NCBI GenBank assembly: GCA_004352715.1
Contig: SCFE01000095.1
Location: 1,464,747-1,528,746 of the forward strand
Direction of reading: 5' to 3'
Source of the DNA: Hofstenia miamia
Taxonomy: Eukaryota > Xenacoelomorpha > Acoela
DNA: 64,000 nt
Position numbers and translations under genes: made by a program
Shown: positions 48,241 through 60,363 of the stretch, piece by piece
Position numbering within the stretch: position 1 is the stretch's first letter
How the letters are laid out: each line of letters begins with the position of its first letter
Notes under the pieces: generated by a model
Databases searched by the model: none
What the model was told of the DNA's origin: nothing
What the model saw: only the letters and a program-made list of their open reading frames with translations

Positions 48241-49052
48241 CACTGTTATTTTCCTCGTCAGGATACATTTTTGGATACAATCTAGAGTTGCTTTAGCAAA
48301 CCCTGAGTAACTGTAATTGGAGTTTTGTGATTATATTTGTCAGCAATTTACAGAATTCCGGAAAGTTGAACTCCTTCCTATCTGCACAGATTTGATAAGT
48401 CCATATCTTCTTTTTGTAGTGGTTTCTGTTGAGATTTTCCATCTCTCTAGACTTATTAGCAACATGGTTAAACCTTTTTGTTGTGTATGTTTTTTTACAT
48501 TATCCTCAGATTTTTTAGGACTAAAATGTTTTTCAAACTTACAATCCTCTATCATGACATGAGTTGTGGTTTATACTTAAATGTTATATTTAAATATTAA
48601 CTAAACCATTAAATACTCTTTCTTTTGTTGTTAAGCTTAAGACTAAAACATAAGATTGTCACAAATGTCAGTTGAGAGACTGCGTAAAATTTTTTCATTT
48701 ATTTAGTTTTATCAACAGTATCATAAAGTCTAAGACAAAGAAGTTGAAAGCTAAACAGCTTTTTTAAATTACATCTAATTATAAAATAAACACAAAACGT
48801 TGCTCCTGTTAAGACATAAGTTACAATGAAACTAATTAAGCATCACAAGCTGTAGTCATTAACTAATTTTGTTGAGTAGAGCAATACCACTAAGTTTTTT
48901 ATGGGGTTCTTCCTGTAGCTTCCACCTCTTCAGAAGCAGCTACCTTCCTGAATCCACAGATGTCAGAGAAGTTAGAGACGAAACATTTAAGTTATGTTGA
49001 ACTAGTTTTGAGTATTAAAGTCAGTGCATATCCAGAACTTTCTTCCAGAGCG

Positions 49053-52000
49053 CTTTCCTCTATACTTCCACAAGTAGACAATAACAGCTTGCACCAGTTA
49101 CCATGGAGACAGCTAGTTTCTAAAAGATAGTAGAAGCCATTGAAATATGAAACTGTGTAGAGTTTCTACAAAATATATCAAATATAGAAGTATGATTCAA
49201 GTAATCTAAATATTAGGAATATGCATTACAATAAGCTTGAAATACTCTTTATATGGTTTTTGAGTAATCAAAAATGAATAACTTTTTGAATAGGGAAAAA
49301 TCTTTAGGGTTGAGTAATATAAAACATTAAATTTATTAAAAGTGTGGATAAACCCAACCTTTCTTTTTCACTTTCTAAAGTGCCCCCTTCCCAGTGATGA
49401 CCTAGCCACTTTTGAGTGTTTGGGTTTGCAGTGCACAATCCTGATTTGTTCAAATTTCAATTTTAAGCAAAAACTAACCACAATCAATTTTATGTCTTCA
49501 CAAAGTCTGGTACTTTAGTTCAAATTTTTGTAAGGTGAGAACAAATTAACTTTGTCCTCAACTCATTGTCAAATATATTCCAGATTAGTCTTGCTTCTAT
49601 TCCCACTATTTTAGTTTGCAATCCACTGAATATATTTGCTGGATTTGAATAATTCTAAGGAAGCCTACCTGGATCAGTTTGCTTATTTTTCACACATTTA
49701 GATTCTGATGAGACAGAACTAAGCTCCTTTTGTCCCTGGAGTACTTATCCAAAGTCAATCTAGATCAATTCCCAATTACATCTAGGAATATGAAATAGAT
49801 GTAGATGATAGATTGATAGTATTGAATCTTCAGCTCCTGAGAATATTAATATTACTTCAGGGATAATTTCTTTAGTTTTCTGTTTAAATTTTCTTAGCTT
49901 TTTATTAGTAAGGTTGCCAATTGTAATGATATCATTTCTGGGAATTTTCAATCTATAATTACCCCTTCCACATTGTGTCCTACTTTCATTGTACAGGCAC
50001 ATAGGTATTTGCTAATGTTGCTTATGTTTCAAATATCTTCTATATAGTGGAAGGGGAATCAGACACTCAGGTATATGGCACTAAGCTTACATTTTTCATT
50101 CTCAAACAGCAATGTTTTTGCATTTGTCAAGAAAGAAATTATGTTGTCACATAAGATTTTTCTATAGTTGGTTGCAATTTTGTTATTGTTTTAACTTTTA
50201 CAACAAATCTTTTGTTGATGTCAAAGATAGTTTGTTATTGTTATCATATATTAACTTATATATTTTAATTAACCTAAGTAATTGTACTTAAGAATACATA
50301 AGAATTTACCACTTCATTTGTTAGCAACATAATCCCTCAAATGAGTTTTTGAATTGTAAAGATAAACATTTGTTAACCCAAATCACATTGGGGTATAAAA
50401 TGTCAATAACACCCTGAGGAGGGCTGAAACAGCTCCCATTTTTTATTTAAAAATTATCAAGAATAAACTAATGAGCATCACCATGAAAGACACATCTTCA
50501 ATGTACAACTTTCCCAAATTTCTAAGAAATATACTCATTGATTTTGATTTTATGTTCAAATGAAATTGTGGCATCACTCATTTTTTGAAAAACAAAGGTG
50601 AAAAAGAACCTAGATTAATTGAGCATTAAAAATAGTAAAAAACAGTTTAGTTAATCCATATTACATCTAATTATTGTCAAGATTTACTCTAGTAGGAAAA
50701 CAAAAAAATATGGTCAAATTTAAACTGCATCACATAATCAAAGCAATGATTTTTCAAATTTTGAATAAACTGTCATTTCTATAAATATAATAATATATTA
50801 GAAGTAAAGTCAATTGAAAAGATTTTCTTATGTTTCAAAAATATAATATTAAATGTAACAATATATATTGAGGTCCCTTTCATATCTAAAGTTCAAAATA
50901 GCTTAGAAAAAAATAAAAAATCTTACAGTAGACAAACCCCTTTGTCCAACTTTGGGGGTTGCCATTTTCAGCCTGGTGCTAGATATGAATGTCTCTAATA
51001 ACTTAGGCCACTTTTTTTATCCTATGTAATGATATTTAATCAATATTATTTTACTGTGTTAATAGCACCAAAAGTAAAATTTATATTTTTATTATGTTAA
51101 CTTTGAACTCCTGGTATCTCTTCCAATAAAAGTATGACACAAATTATCACCACAGACCTACTAAAACCCTTGATTTATAAGCTAAAGTATTTTGTTCCCA
51201 ATATTTTATTGCTATTGTAGAATGCTGGATAGTGTCATGCACCAAGCTCAGTAAGCATTGTATTTAGGAAATAATAAAGAATCAATGAAACTATTGATTG
51301 ATAATGTATTTCTATCTATTGAGAAAACAAGAGCATGTACATTCCAATATTTACAACAACAGATATTCAGAGAAAAAGTTACTAAAAACTTTGTCTTACA
51401 GAACCAAGGCCTCTGGCCAAAGCAATGAACCATTTTCAAGACCTAACTCTCAGCTCATTTTAGAGACAAGAAAATACAATAGTTATAGTTACATACAAAC
51501 ATAGGTGGCTCATATGTGTAAGCAAGGCAAGCAGTGCTTGCCCAATAATTTTTTAACAAATGAATTTAATTCTGAATTGTATGATTTTATATCTATACAA
51601 ATGTAAAATCCACAAATTGTTAGTTTGTGCTAAAATAACATTCATGAATCAAGAATAATGTGAATGGACATAATTCTTTATGATTTGCTTTAAAAATAAT
51701 TCAATGATTGCACCACAGCAAGCAGATGCCTTAATGCTGTACATATGCTTGTTCATGCAATTAAATTATATCTGTTTTCTCCAATTCATCACATGGAAAT
51801 TTTGCTTGGAAAGTAAGCAGTCCACACATTGCTTTACATTGAAACACTCTTGTTGTAAAAGAACAATGTTAAATATTTTAATTCAATACAGCAATACCCA
51901 AAAGTAAACATGATATTTATTATTTAAATATCAACCAGAAACATTTCTTTATTCAAGCAGTACCCGAAACAGAATATATTTGGGTGAGACTCCTATTTGA

Positions 52001-53770
52001 GACAATGATTTTTTTGCATTTTTTATTCCACTCATTCCTTGTAAAAATTCTTAAATAAAAATACAGTTGCCATTTGTTTTTTTTGATAGATATTAAAAAA
52101 TTTATAGGAATTGTTAATGAAAGATGAATTTTTTCTACTAACATTGAACCAATTTATTTGAAAATCAAATGTAGTTTGAATAATTTAAGAGTTATATATT
52201 TTGAAATAAATTTGAGTACTTTGGCATTATCTCCAACTCATATTTTTGCAAAAATAAGCTAAAATATCAACATAATATTTATAACTTAGCATCATATGCA
52301 CAAAAATGAAGCCAGTTTATCATATCCCTATGAAAATACTGTTTTATAGGATTATTCTAAAAACTTTAAGCAGGTTAAATGTATTTACATGCAACTGTCA
52401 TTTTCTAATCTAAATTTTTACTCCAATTTTTTCACTCTTGAAAAACTTTGTAATTAATCTCTAGCTTGCCATCACTTACATATCTTGAAAATTGGAAATC
52501 ACAAAATTCATATTGATATTTTGAAATAAATGATTTTCAACTGCCTTACTTGAAATTTGTAAATATTTGGTTCAATACAAATGATTGGATTTTGAGCAGC
52601 ATTTACAGAACTATTATTTTCTTTTTAAAGAAAACTTAAACAAATTCAAGAACAGCTGATTATAAAGAAGAAAAAACTTTAGAAATGTTTTATTGAGTGA
52701 ACTGCAAAACTAATCTTATTTTTATAATAATACTATTTCAAAATATTTCTGAAAAAATAAATAGTGTACATAAATTTTACATGGTTTATTATTTATACTA
52801 ATTTTGTTACTTAAAAATATTTGTTTGCTTAGCTTTTGCATGCATGAGCTGCCACTGCATGCAAACCCCACTTCCTAGCCATGCTTATCCTTATACCTAT
52901 TCCTACTATGAGCCAAACAAAGGTGAATAAACATCAACCATTTAAAGGAGCTGGTTATCTTACCTTACACTCAAAGTGATACTCTAAGTTGTGATCATAG
53001 CAATCGACAACATATCAATAAATACAGATAATAAATATAAATAAATAGGACAATTCATAAAAAAGTAATTATCTGAAAAAAGCTAAAATAAAAAATTAAT
53101 TAAATCAACAGTTGGGAAAATTTTTAATAGTGAAACAAAGAGCAACTTAAAGCTAGGGTAGCAAAACTTAAATTAAGAGAAATTAATGTAGAATCATGGG
53201 GTGCTCAGACTACTACAGCAGTACTGGGGAACTCAATGGTTGAACAGAAGATTGCAAAGGTTACCATCACAGTGAGCAACCTGCATTCCAATGGAAAAAC
53301 AAAGATATCAGTAATTTGCCATTGTAACAAAGTAACAGAAAAGATCCACTTAGGACTCACTTCCAACAATAACCAACTCACATGACATCATGCTGAAGCA
53401 GTATCCATGAAGAGAATTCCAAACTCTCAAAAGGTGCTACTCTATGTGCCTGTAGTTGTTAATTTCTATCTCAATAAAACATTTCTCATTAATTTTTATT
53501 TCTCAGATCATGTAATAATAATAACAACATATAATTGCCATGCATTCACATTAGCCAGTGGCTTGATATCATCACAGTGTAAGGTGTTAAGTGCATGTTC
53601 AAATTGCAAATGATTGATAAAAAGTTCTTATTCCCTAGCCATAGTCATACACATAACTTAATGCAGTCACTGTCTACCATTTTAGTTTTGTCTACTAGAC
53701 TTTCTGGAGTACACTGTCAAATTGTTTTTAGATTGTTACTGAATTTTTCTTGATTCTCTTCTTTTACTGT
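49053..53770. other. CpG desert, no gene recognised
   Basis: I scanned the lines and found no CG dinucleotide between 49,053 and 51,964, and only two (51,965 and about 53,004) before 53,838. To the left of 49,052 CG occurs roughly once per 60-150 bases. The sequence is AT-rich with no domain-bearing ORF except a weak candidate at 53161-53390. Long-term CpG methylation and deamination is the usual cause of such loss; in many invertebrates methylation follows transcribed gene bodies, so this may be (old) intronic DNA. Confidence 0.7.
53161..53390 (+). pseudogene. Possible retroelement protease-type (DUF1758-like) fragment
   Basis: An open stretch on + (about 75 codons) reads KLREINVESWGAQTTTAVLG followed by VTITVSNLHSNGKTKISVIC. 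It loosely resembles the strand pattern of the BEL/Pao DUF1758 aspartic protease region, but no catalytic DSG is visible. This is a guess from pattern only. Confidence 0.25.
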
Positions 53771-54646
53771 TGTAGCATCTGCTACCAAGCTGTAACATAA
53801 ATTGATTAATTCCTTTGAATATAATTCCTTGTTAATTGCGGGTAGGGATGTACTTGCATCAACTGATTTATTTTATTAACAATAGTAGTTAACTTTTATT
53901 AACATCCAATATAGTTGAATACTATTTAGGTATGAATTGATGACTGCAGTTTCCTTGATGATTGATCTTCCATAAAGGCCTCTGGCTGACTCTGATCTCC
54001 AATCTTCCAACACCTAGTCATCTTCACTGCCAATGGATTGTTTCCAAACCTCAGCTCAATGAAGTAGCTTATGTGTTCCCTATCCTAACTTAGGGCAACC
54101 CTCAATGCTGGATGTAACTGACTTAAACTCAATTTGTATTGTGTAATTTTATACTTGCAACCAGGCAATGTCACTAGCTGCTTAATAAATACATGTTTAG
54201 CCATTACTGAAAAATACTGGCTTTAAATGAATTAAACAATGCATTTACCATTTAGCTTGATATGATTTAGTAATAAGCAAACCAATTTAAATCTAAAAAT
54301 AAAATTTTCAAAAATTTTACTTCAACAGTTTTCTAAAATGATTTTTCTCTATTTATAGTGCTGATTCAAAAAGTACCTGCCAATTAGAATTTCAAGTTAT
54401 CATCTGCCAAGATGCTAAAAATAGTGGAAGTGATATTGCCCCTTCATTTTGCCAAATTGTTATCAACAAGTACTATTTGGTAATGTTATCTCTTAGTTGC
54501 ATTTACAAGATTAATGATGCTAAATTAAACTTAAATTGTTTTTGATTTACAATTAATTTTTAATCATAATTCAATGTTAATGTTCTTTGACTAACTAATC
54601 TCTTTCTTCTCCTTTTTTGCAGCATTCATCTTTGGATTATGCTACA
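53771..54646 (-). repeat. LTR 2: 3' LTR of gypsy copy II
   Basis: 876 bp with TGTAGCAT at one end and ATGCTACA at the other, i.e. TG...CA termini with an 8-bp inverted repeat. It aligns along its length with LTR 1 (57414-59088), for example at CTCAGCTCAATGAAGTA.CTTATGTGTTCCC and the terminal TTTGGATTATGCTACA. On - it is preceded by GGCTGAGGGGGCA (54647-54659), a polypurine tract, which identifies it as a 3' LTR. Confidence 0.85.
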
Positions 54647-54846
54647 TGCCCCCTCAGCCTGTGTTATTTTTAGCGCAACTCTTTCTCTGTTTACTAATTC
54701 ATCAGCTTTTTGTATTATTGTTTCTGGTTTCAGGTCGCTCCAGCTTGTTGTCACAAATTCTGGCTGTTTCGTCATTTTTAGTATTGCCTCTTTCTGTTGT
54801 TACTATACTATGATAGCACAAAAATTTTGCTTATTGATGTTCTCTG

Positions 54847-54849
<3 letters not shown>

Positions 54850-54885
<36 letters not shown>
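54850..54885. repeat. (TA)n microsatellite
   Basis: Simple TA run at the edge of the insertion in ORF3 of copy II. Confidence 0.95.
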
Positions 54886-54888
<3 letters not shown>

Positions 54889-55492
54889 TTTATAAATTCA
54901 TTATTCTGAAGATTTTCACTGCAACAATGGAAAAAGCATTGTCAGGGAAATTAAATAGTATAGACTTTTTGACATGCTACCCAAAACAGAAAGGTTGATA
55001 TTAACGAAATTCAACTATTCAATTTAAGGTTTACTATTTCATATATCTACTTTTTTATGTCATTTTTATAGTTAAATTTCAACATAGCAAACGTAACCAG
55101 CATACTATGAATGTTTGTTAAAAATTACTAAAACTGAATTATTTTTCCCTACCCCTATTCAACCATTACTAAGATTGGCTAACACATATATCTGCTCCGT
55201 GTTTTACAAGGTGAGGATGATTTCAAACACAGATTGCTGTCCTGTTAACTGATCCTAATCTCAATAGGAAAAATTTCCATTTTTTGTGTTATGATGATCT
55301 TTAAAAAATTCTTAATTTCTTATTTCTTACCCAACTCAACTTTTAAGAAAATATGCTCAATGAAGTTGAAAATTCTAGATTGAATTTTTCAAGAATAGAT
55401 AATACTAATGTACAATTTCTAAAACGTTGTTTAAGAAATTGTATAATATTCACTACGACTGTTCTGCAATAGTTTATTTTTTTCAATTTCAG

Positions 55493-55598
55493 CTCCCTTT
55501 TTCCAATAACTCAGTCGAGCCCCAGCCCACCGCGGCTCCGACTTCAACTCCTGTTAGCAGAAGAGTGAACAGAACTGAGGATCATGCCGTATTAATAC
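55493..55598 (+). CDS. Candidate isolated exon in the CpG-poor region
   Basis: A pyrimidine-rich tract ending TTTTTTCAATTTCAG (to 55492) is a good splice acceptor. After it, a 106-bp block has about six CG dinucleotides and higher GC than anything nearby. Its open frame reads as a Pro/Ser/Thr-rich piece (SVEPQPTAAPTSTPVSRR, then NRTEDHAVLIL). A GTGCGT at 55599 could be a donor, but it is weak. It lies inside the foreign insertion of gypsy copy II. It could be a real host exon, a captured exon, or chance. Confidence 0.25.
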
Positions 55599-56514
55599 TG
55601 TGCGTCTACAAAATACCTTTAGTTACATTTTGTAATTTGTAATAATTTGAATTTAATACATTATTTCTCTATTGTTTTTTAGCATTGCTATGTAATTCAT
55701 CATATTTCACTACAGGTAAAAAATACAGAAACCGTTTCCAAATTATTTTCACATTTTGCAAAATATAATTTAATAGAAAATTTCATTAAAAATTGCTATA
55801 TTTCTCATTGCTAGTTTCGCTTTTGGCAATAATTGGAATGAAAATAATAGATAAGAAATCATAGCATAAAAACCAAGCATAACACATAAAAACTTTTTTA
55901 AAAGAAAAAACATCGTTGTGAGATAACAAACAAAATTACGAGTGCTTCATACTTCTGTTAGCACTAAGAAAAATCTAAGTTAAATGTTGCCAGAAATCGT
56001 AATCACTAAAAGCAAATTTGGTTCTGCATAGATAGCTTATGTATAAGCTGTGATCATTGTTTAATATCTCTAGGTTTGACATCACAATATGAGGTGTGTG
56101 ACAGAAAGATAGCAAAGGTGCGAAATAGGGTTAATAATATAAAAAAGTGAATTCGGTAGTGGAAGAATAATGTATATTTTGGTCATCAAACTGTGCTGTA
56201 CACACGCAATACCCAATACTATGCTAATTTACTAGGCAGGACAATAATGATTTTCGAATTGGGACTTTATTATGTTTCACCAAGATTTTCATCCATTAAT
56301 GCTTGTAAGAACGTTCTTAGTGAACCTAAATAATTGTAAATTATTGGTAATTTTTCTTCTTATAAAGTATTCAATAGATTAATCAATTTCCAATTATTGT
56401 AATAATTGTAATATAAATTAATTATTGCCTACCCCTGCAGATAGATTTGAAGCATTGCTTAATATATATTTACCATGTTATCATATCAGCATACATTTCA
56501 TGAGGAATGGAAAC

Positions 56515-56578
56515 ATCTGTGCTCTGTTGAGGGGGGGGACGTTCCCCCAGTCCCCCCCTCTGGGTGCGCCTCTGGTGT
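56515..56578. repeat. G/C-run short repeat, probably a MITE end
   Basis: GAGGGGGGGGACG and CCCCCCCTCTGGGTGCGCC lie close together as imperfect inverses. The GGGTGCGCCTCTG end resembles the GCGTACGCC-type ends at 18103-18324. It marks the junction of ORF3 piece 2 and the insertion. Confidence 0.45.
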
Positions 56579-57413
56579 TATCTCTTGCAATTCATTCATT
56601 TTTCTTGAAAATATTTTCATGAATATGCATCACAGACTTTCTTTCTCGTATTGCCTCATTAAAAAGAAAGAGGTTTGTTGTACGTTTTTCTCCTTCATCA
56701 TTTTAACTATTTCTTTGGTATAAACAATTTTCCTTTTTATGAATTTCTTTGTTGTTTTCCAAGGTTCTGTTTCTACCTGTCTCAGCCACATTTCTGATGT
56801 GGCACCCCACATATATTTTCTCATGGGTTCGTCAAACAATGCAATTTCCTCTGGTGCAATTCCTGCCTTGTATGCCATGTCCACAGTTGTTGTTCTCCCC
56901 ATCAGGCTTTTATTTATTATAAGTCTGCTTATCATTTTTTCGATTATCTGCATTGGCTTCTTTGTTTTCTCTGGGGATGTTATTTTCTCTACATGTCCCT
57001 TCTGTAGCCAATTTCTTGTTCGGTGTTGATTGGGGACATTGTGATTTTATACTTTCCTGATTTTGTAAGTCTATGTTGCCCTGCTCTTGATATCAGTTGT
57101 CAAAGATCATTTTCTTCCATTTTGAAAATTGCTATCAACCATGCAGATGTCCTGAATCTAATTTCTGGTGTGTTTTTCTCTTCAAGTATCATATTCTTAA
57201 AATCTTTATTCGTATTTAGCTCATATGCTCTATTTATCTCCATTAGTGCTACCTCTATCATTTTATGATATTTCTTAGATGGTGCCTCTATATTTATTTC
57301 AGGCCATTGTTCAGTCATCTTCTTTTGTAGTTTCATCTCTTTCCATATTTCTTCTATTTGTCTGAGATGCTTTTTCTACACCTTCTGCATTTGTTATCAG
57401 TTCAATTGTCTTC

Positions 57414-59088
57414 TGTAGCATCCGCTACCAAGCTTCAACAGAGATTTAATTATTCTTTTAAATTATTATTTCCTGTTGGATGTGAGTAGGGATGCACTGA
57501 TATTAATTCTTTACTCCGACATGAGATACATTGTTATTAACTTGTATTAATTTCAAGTAACCCAATACTATTTAGGTATGCTGTCGTCGCAGTTCCTCTC
57601 CATGATTCCATTGTGGCCTCTGGCTGACTCTGATCTCTGAATCAATCCATATTCATCTACCTCTGTTGTTGATTGAGTAGTTCCAAGTTTCAGCTCAATG
57701 AAGTAACTTATGTGTTCCCTATCCTAATTCAGTGCAGCTCTCAAGGCTGGATGTAACTGACTTAAACTCAATTTGTAATGTGTAATTTTGTACTTCGCAA
57801 CCTGGCAATGTCACTAGCTGCTTAATAAATATTACTTCAGCCATTACCAAAATATATCAGCTTTAGTTAACATAGATAAATAAAGTAGCAGCTTCCTACC
57901 TTACATTTAGATAACAATAAATGCTCAGTCTATTTATCAGTTTATTTATAGGTCACTTAATTAGACAATTTAATATAGATATAACCTATGGTAGGCTACC
58001 TAGCCTTATCTCCGAGGTCAATTATTTAATACATGCAGATGAANNNNNNNNNNNNNNNNNNCATTGTTATTAACTTGTATTAATTTCAAGTAACCCAATA
58101 CTATTTAGGTATGCTGTCGTCGCAGTTCCTCTCCATGATTCCATTGTGGCCTCTGGCTGACTCTGATCTCTGAATCAATCCATATTCATCTACCTCTGTT
58201 GTTGATTGAGTAGTTCCAAGTTTCAGCTCAATGAAGTAACTTATGTGTTCCCTATCCTAATTCAGTGCAGCTCTCAAGGCTGGATGTAACTGACTTAAAC
58301 TCAATTTGTAATGTGTAATTTTGTACTTCGCAACCTGGCAATGTCACTAGCTGCTTAATAAATATTACTTCAGCCATTACCAAAATATATCAGCTTTAGT
58401 TAACATAGATAAATAAAGTAGCAGCTTCCTACCTTACATTTAGATAACAATAAATGCTCAGTCTATTTATCAGTTTATTTATAGGTCACTTAATTAGACA
58501 ATTTAATATAGATATAACCTATGGTAGGCTACCTAGCCTTATCTCCGAGGTCAATTATTTAATACATGCAGATGAATGAATCAAGTCAGCTAAACAGAGA
58601 AAAACTCCTATTCATACACCTAATGTAAATGCAGGTTCATGGCTTGGATCAAGGATACTCGAATTGCTCCCAATGTGTGCCCACGCCACTACTACTGTAT
58701 CTACCATTTAGCTTGACATGATTTATAAATAAGCAAACCAAATAAAATCTAAAGATAAGATTTTCAAAGAATTTATTTCAACAGTTTCCAAATTGATTCT
58801 CACTCTATTTATAGTTAAATTCAAAAAGTACCTGTTGTTCAAAATTTGAATTTATTCGTGTGCCAAAATGGCTAAAAATAATGGAAGCATTTTCGCCCCC
58901 TTCGTTTAGTCAAATCATTCATTGACAAGTACTAATTTGCTATATTGTTTCTTAGTTGCATATTACAAACATAATGATGATAATTAATTTTCAATTGTTT
59001 TTAATCAATAAATAGTAATTTGATTTTAATTCTGACTAATCCTCTGATCTTCTCTTCTTAGCAGCATTATGCTTTGGATTATGCTACA
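57414..59088 (-). repeat. LTR 1: LTR inserted in ORF3 of copy II (contains a false duplication)
   Basis: TGTAGCATCCGC at the left, TTTGGATTATGCTACA at the right, same family as LTR 2. Internal length is inflated by an artefactual 515-bp repeat around N 58044-58061. It also has about 300 bp (near 58410-58705) absent from LTR 2. Flanks CTTC and CTCC agree at 3 of 4 bases. ORF3 blocks alignable to copy I lie on both sides, so it looks like a solo LTR within another copy. Confidence 0.75.
57529..58576. repeat. False duplication (515 bp twice) around 18 N
   Basis: 57529-58043 equals 58062-58576 as far as I can compare, with only N between. This is an unmerged contig overlap in the assembly. Confidence 0.92.
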
Positions 59089-59859
59089 CTCCATCTATTT
59101 AAATAGATCTATTGCTATACATTGTTCCACCACTATCCTAAAGATTGCTACCCAATAATCTACTTGTAGATCAAAGCATATTAATTCTGATACTTTGGTG
59201 TTCATTGCTTCTTTTTTCCATGAAAAAACATTCTCCACTCAAATGGCTAGTTTGTGCAAAAAGTCAGGGATTTTGCTGAGGGTGGTTTGTGTGATGATTA
59301 CAATTAGTATCTTCTGTGCTCTTGCCATTCTGAATGTTTGATCTAACTACTTTTCTAAGTTTTTGTTGTATTCTTTTTCCTTTAGGATGTGAATGATCAT
59401 TAAGTTATCCTTGTCAATGTTGATCTCTGGTATTTCCACTATCTGATCTATGTATGCCATGATTCCTTAAGCTGTCTTGAGTGTGAAATTTTCATTGAAA
59501 GTTACATGCATTGTACTGCACATGTACAGTCTCTCAAGTGTCTCATTCAACTCTCTTGGAAAACTTATTATCACATTGACCATTGGTCTTTTCTCAGCAT
59601 ATAGTATGATTGGTAAGTTGCAGCCCTCTGTTTTCAATACTTTCCTAATGTGAGCTTTTGTTTCAGGTGACAACTTTTCATATGCATTATTTCTCATTTT
59701 TAGGGTTTCCATAAAGTAGGGGTGCAGGGTTTCTCCATCTATTTTCAACATCCATTGCTCTCTTTCTTTTGAGTGTACTGTTCTTTCTGATGTTGTTTCT
59801 GAGGGGGCATGTTGCTGAGTAATTGGTAGTGGTCTACTGGTGCTTGGCTCACAATCAAG

Positions 59860-60340
59860 TGGGTCAATGATGATGGTCTCTTCTGAGTCGCCCTTGAATC
59901 AGCTTACAGTTGACTCTTTCAGCAATAGACCAGCTGTGGGCTCCATTGATACATCAGCCTTGAATCACTTTCATATGCAAATGGTTCTTCCACCACCTAC
60001 ACCTTCCCTGGAACTCCATCTGTTCCACTGCCCTCAAATCAGCATTGTGGACCTCTGGAGGGAAGTTGGGCTGCTTAACATCAGTTCTTTGCATGCCCTC
60101 TGTGTATAAGAGACAGGCTCTGGAGGCAGTAACATTAGTTCTCTGCATGCCCTTGAATTGGTTTTGCAGATCTCTAATGGGAGAGGCATTTCATCTTTTT
60201 TGTCACCCTGCCCTCAAATCAGCATTGGGGACTACTGGGATTCCTCTTTACTCTGTACTGTCAATTAGTCAGTGCTTTGTTCTCATCCCTTTCACCCTCA
60301 AATCCATGTCTGATTTGAGAACTCCTCTGTATTCTCCTTT
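59860..60340. repeat. Imperfect tandem repeats between integrase and ORF3 of copy II
   Basis: Phrases recur: CCCTCAAATCAGCATTG (60031, 60211), AACATNAGTTCTNTGCATGCC (60077, 60128), CCTTGAATCA (59892, 59959). The equivalent part of copy I (about 26880-27000) has similar GATGAGTCTCC phrases. Position 60101-60116 contains TGTGTATAAGAGACAG, the Tn5/Nextera mosaic end. Confidence 0.6.
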
Positions 60341-60363
60341 GTGGATTGGATGTTACCATTTCC

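Larger units (their letters stand above)
54647..59840 (-). pseudogene. ORF3 of gypsy copy II (three pieces), downstream of integrase
   Basis: Piece 1 (59840-59089) starts near MLKIDGETLHPYF and matches copy I ORF3. LTR 1 (57414-59088) is inserted here. Piece 2 (57413-56577) holds QWPEINIEAPSKKYHKM, a MEI.RAYELN helix and the YMWGAT motif (about 56800). After a foreign insertion (about 56576-54890), piece 3 (about 54835-54660) has SWSDLKPETIIQKADELV and runs to the polypurine tract. The order pol-ORF3-PPT-LTR is the same as in copy I. Predicted helices are charged and soluble-looking; no signal peptide, transmembrane segment or CCHC knuckle is visible. Confidence 0.55.

Noticed and set aside
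54639-54998. 119-residue ORF on + with hydrophobic segments
   Set aside because: It is antisense to ORF3 piece 3 and continues through a (TA)n run and the polypurine tract; not a gene.
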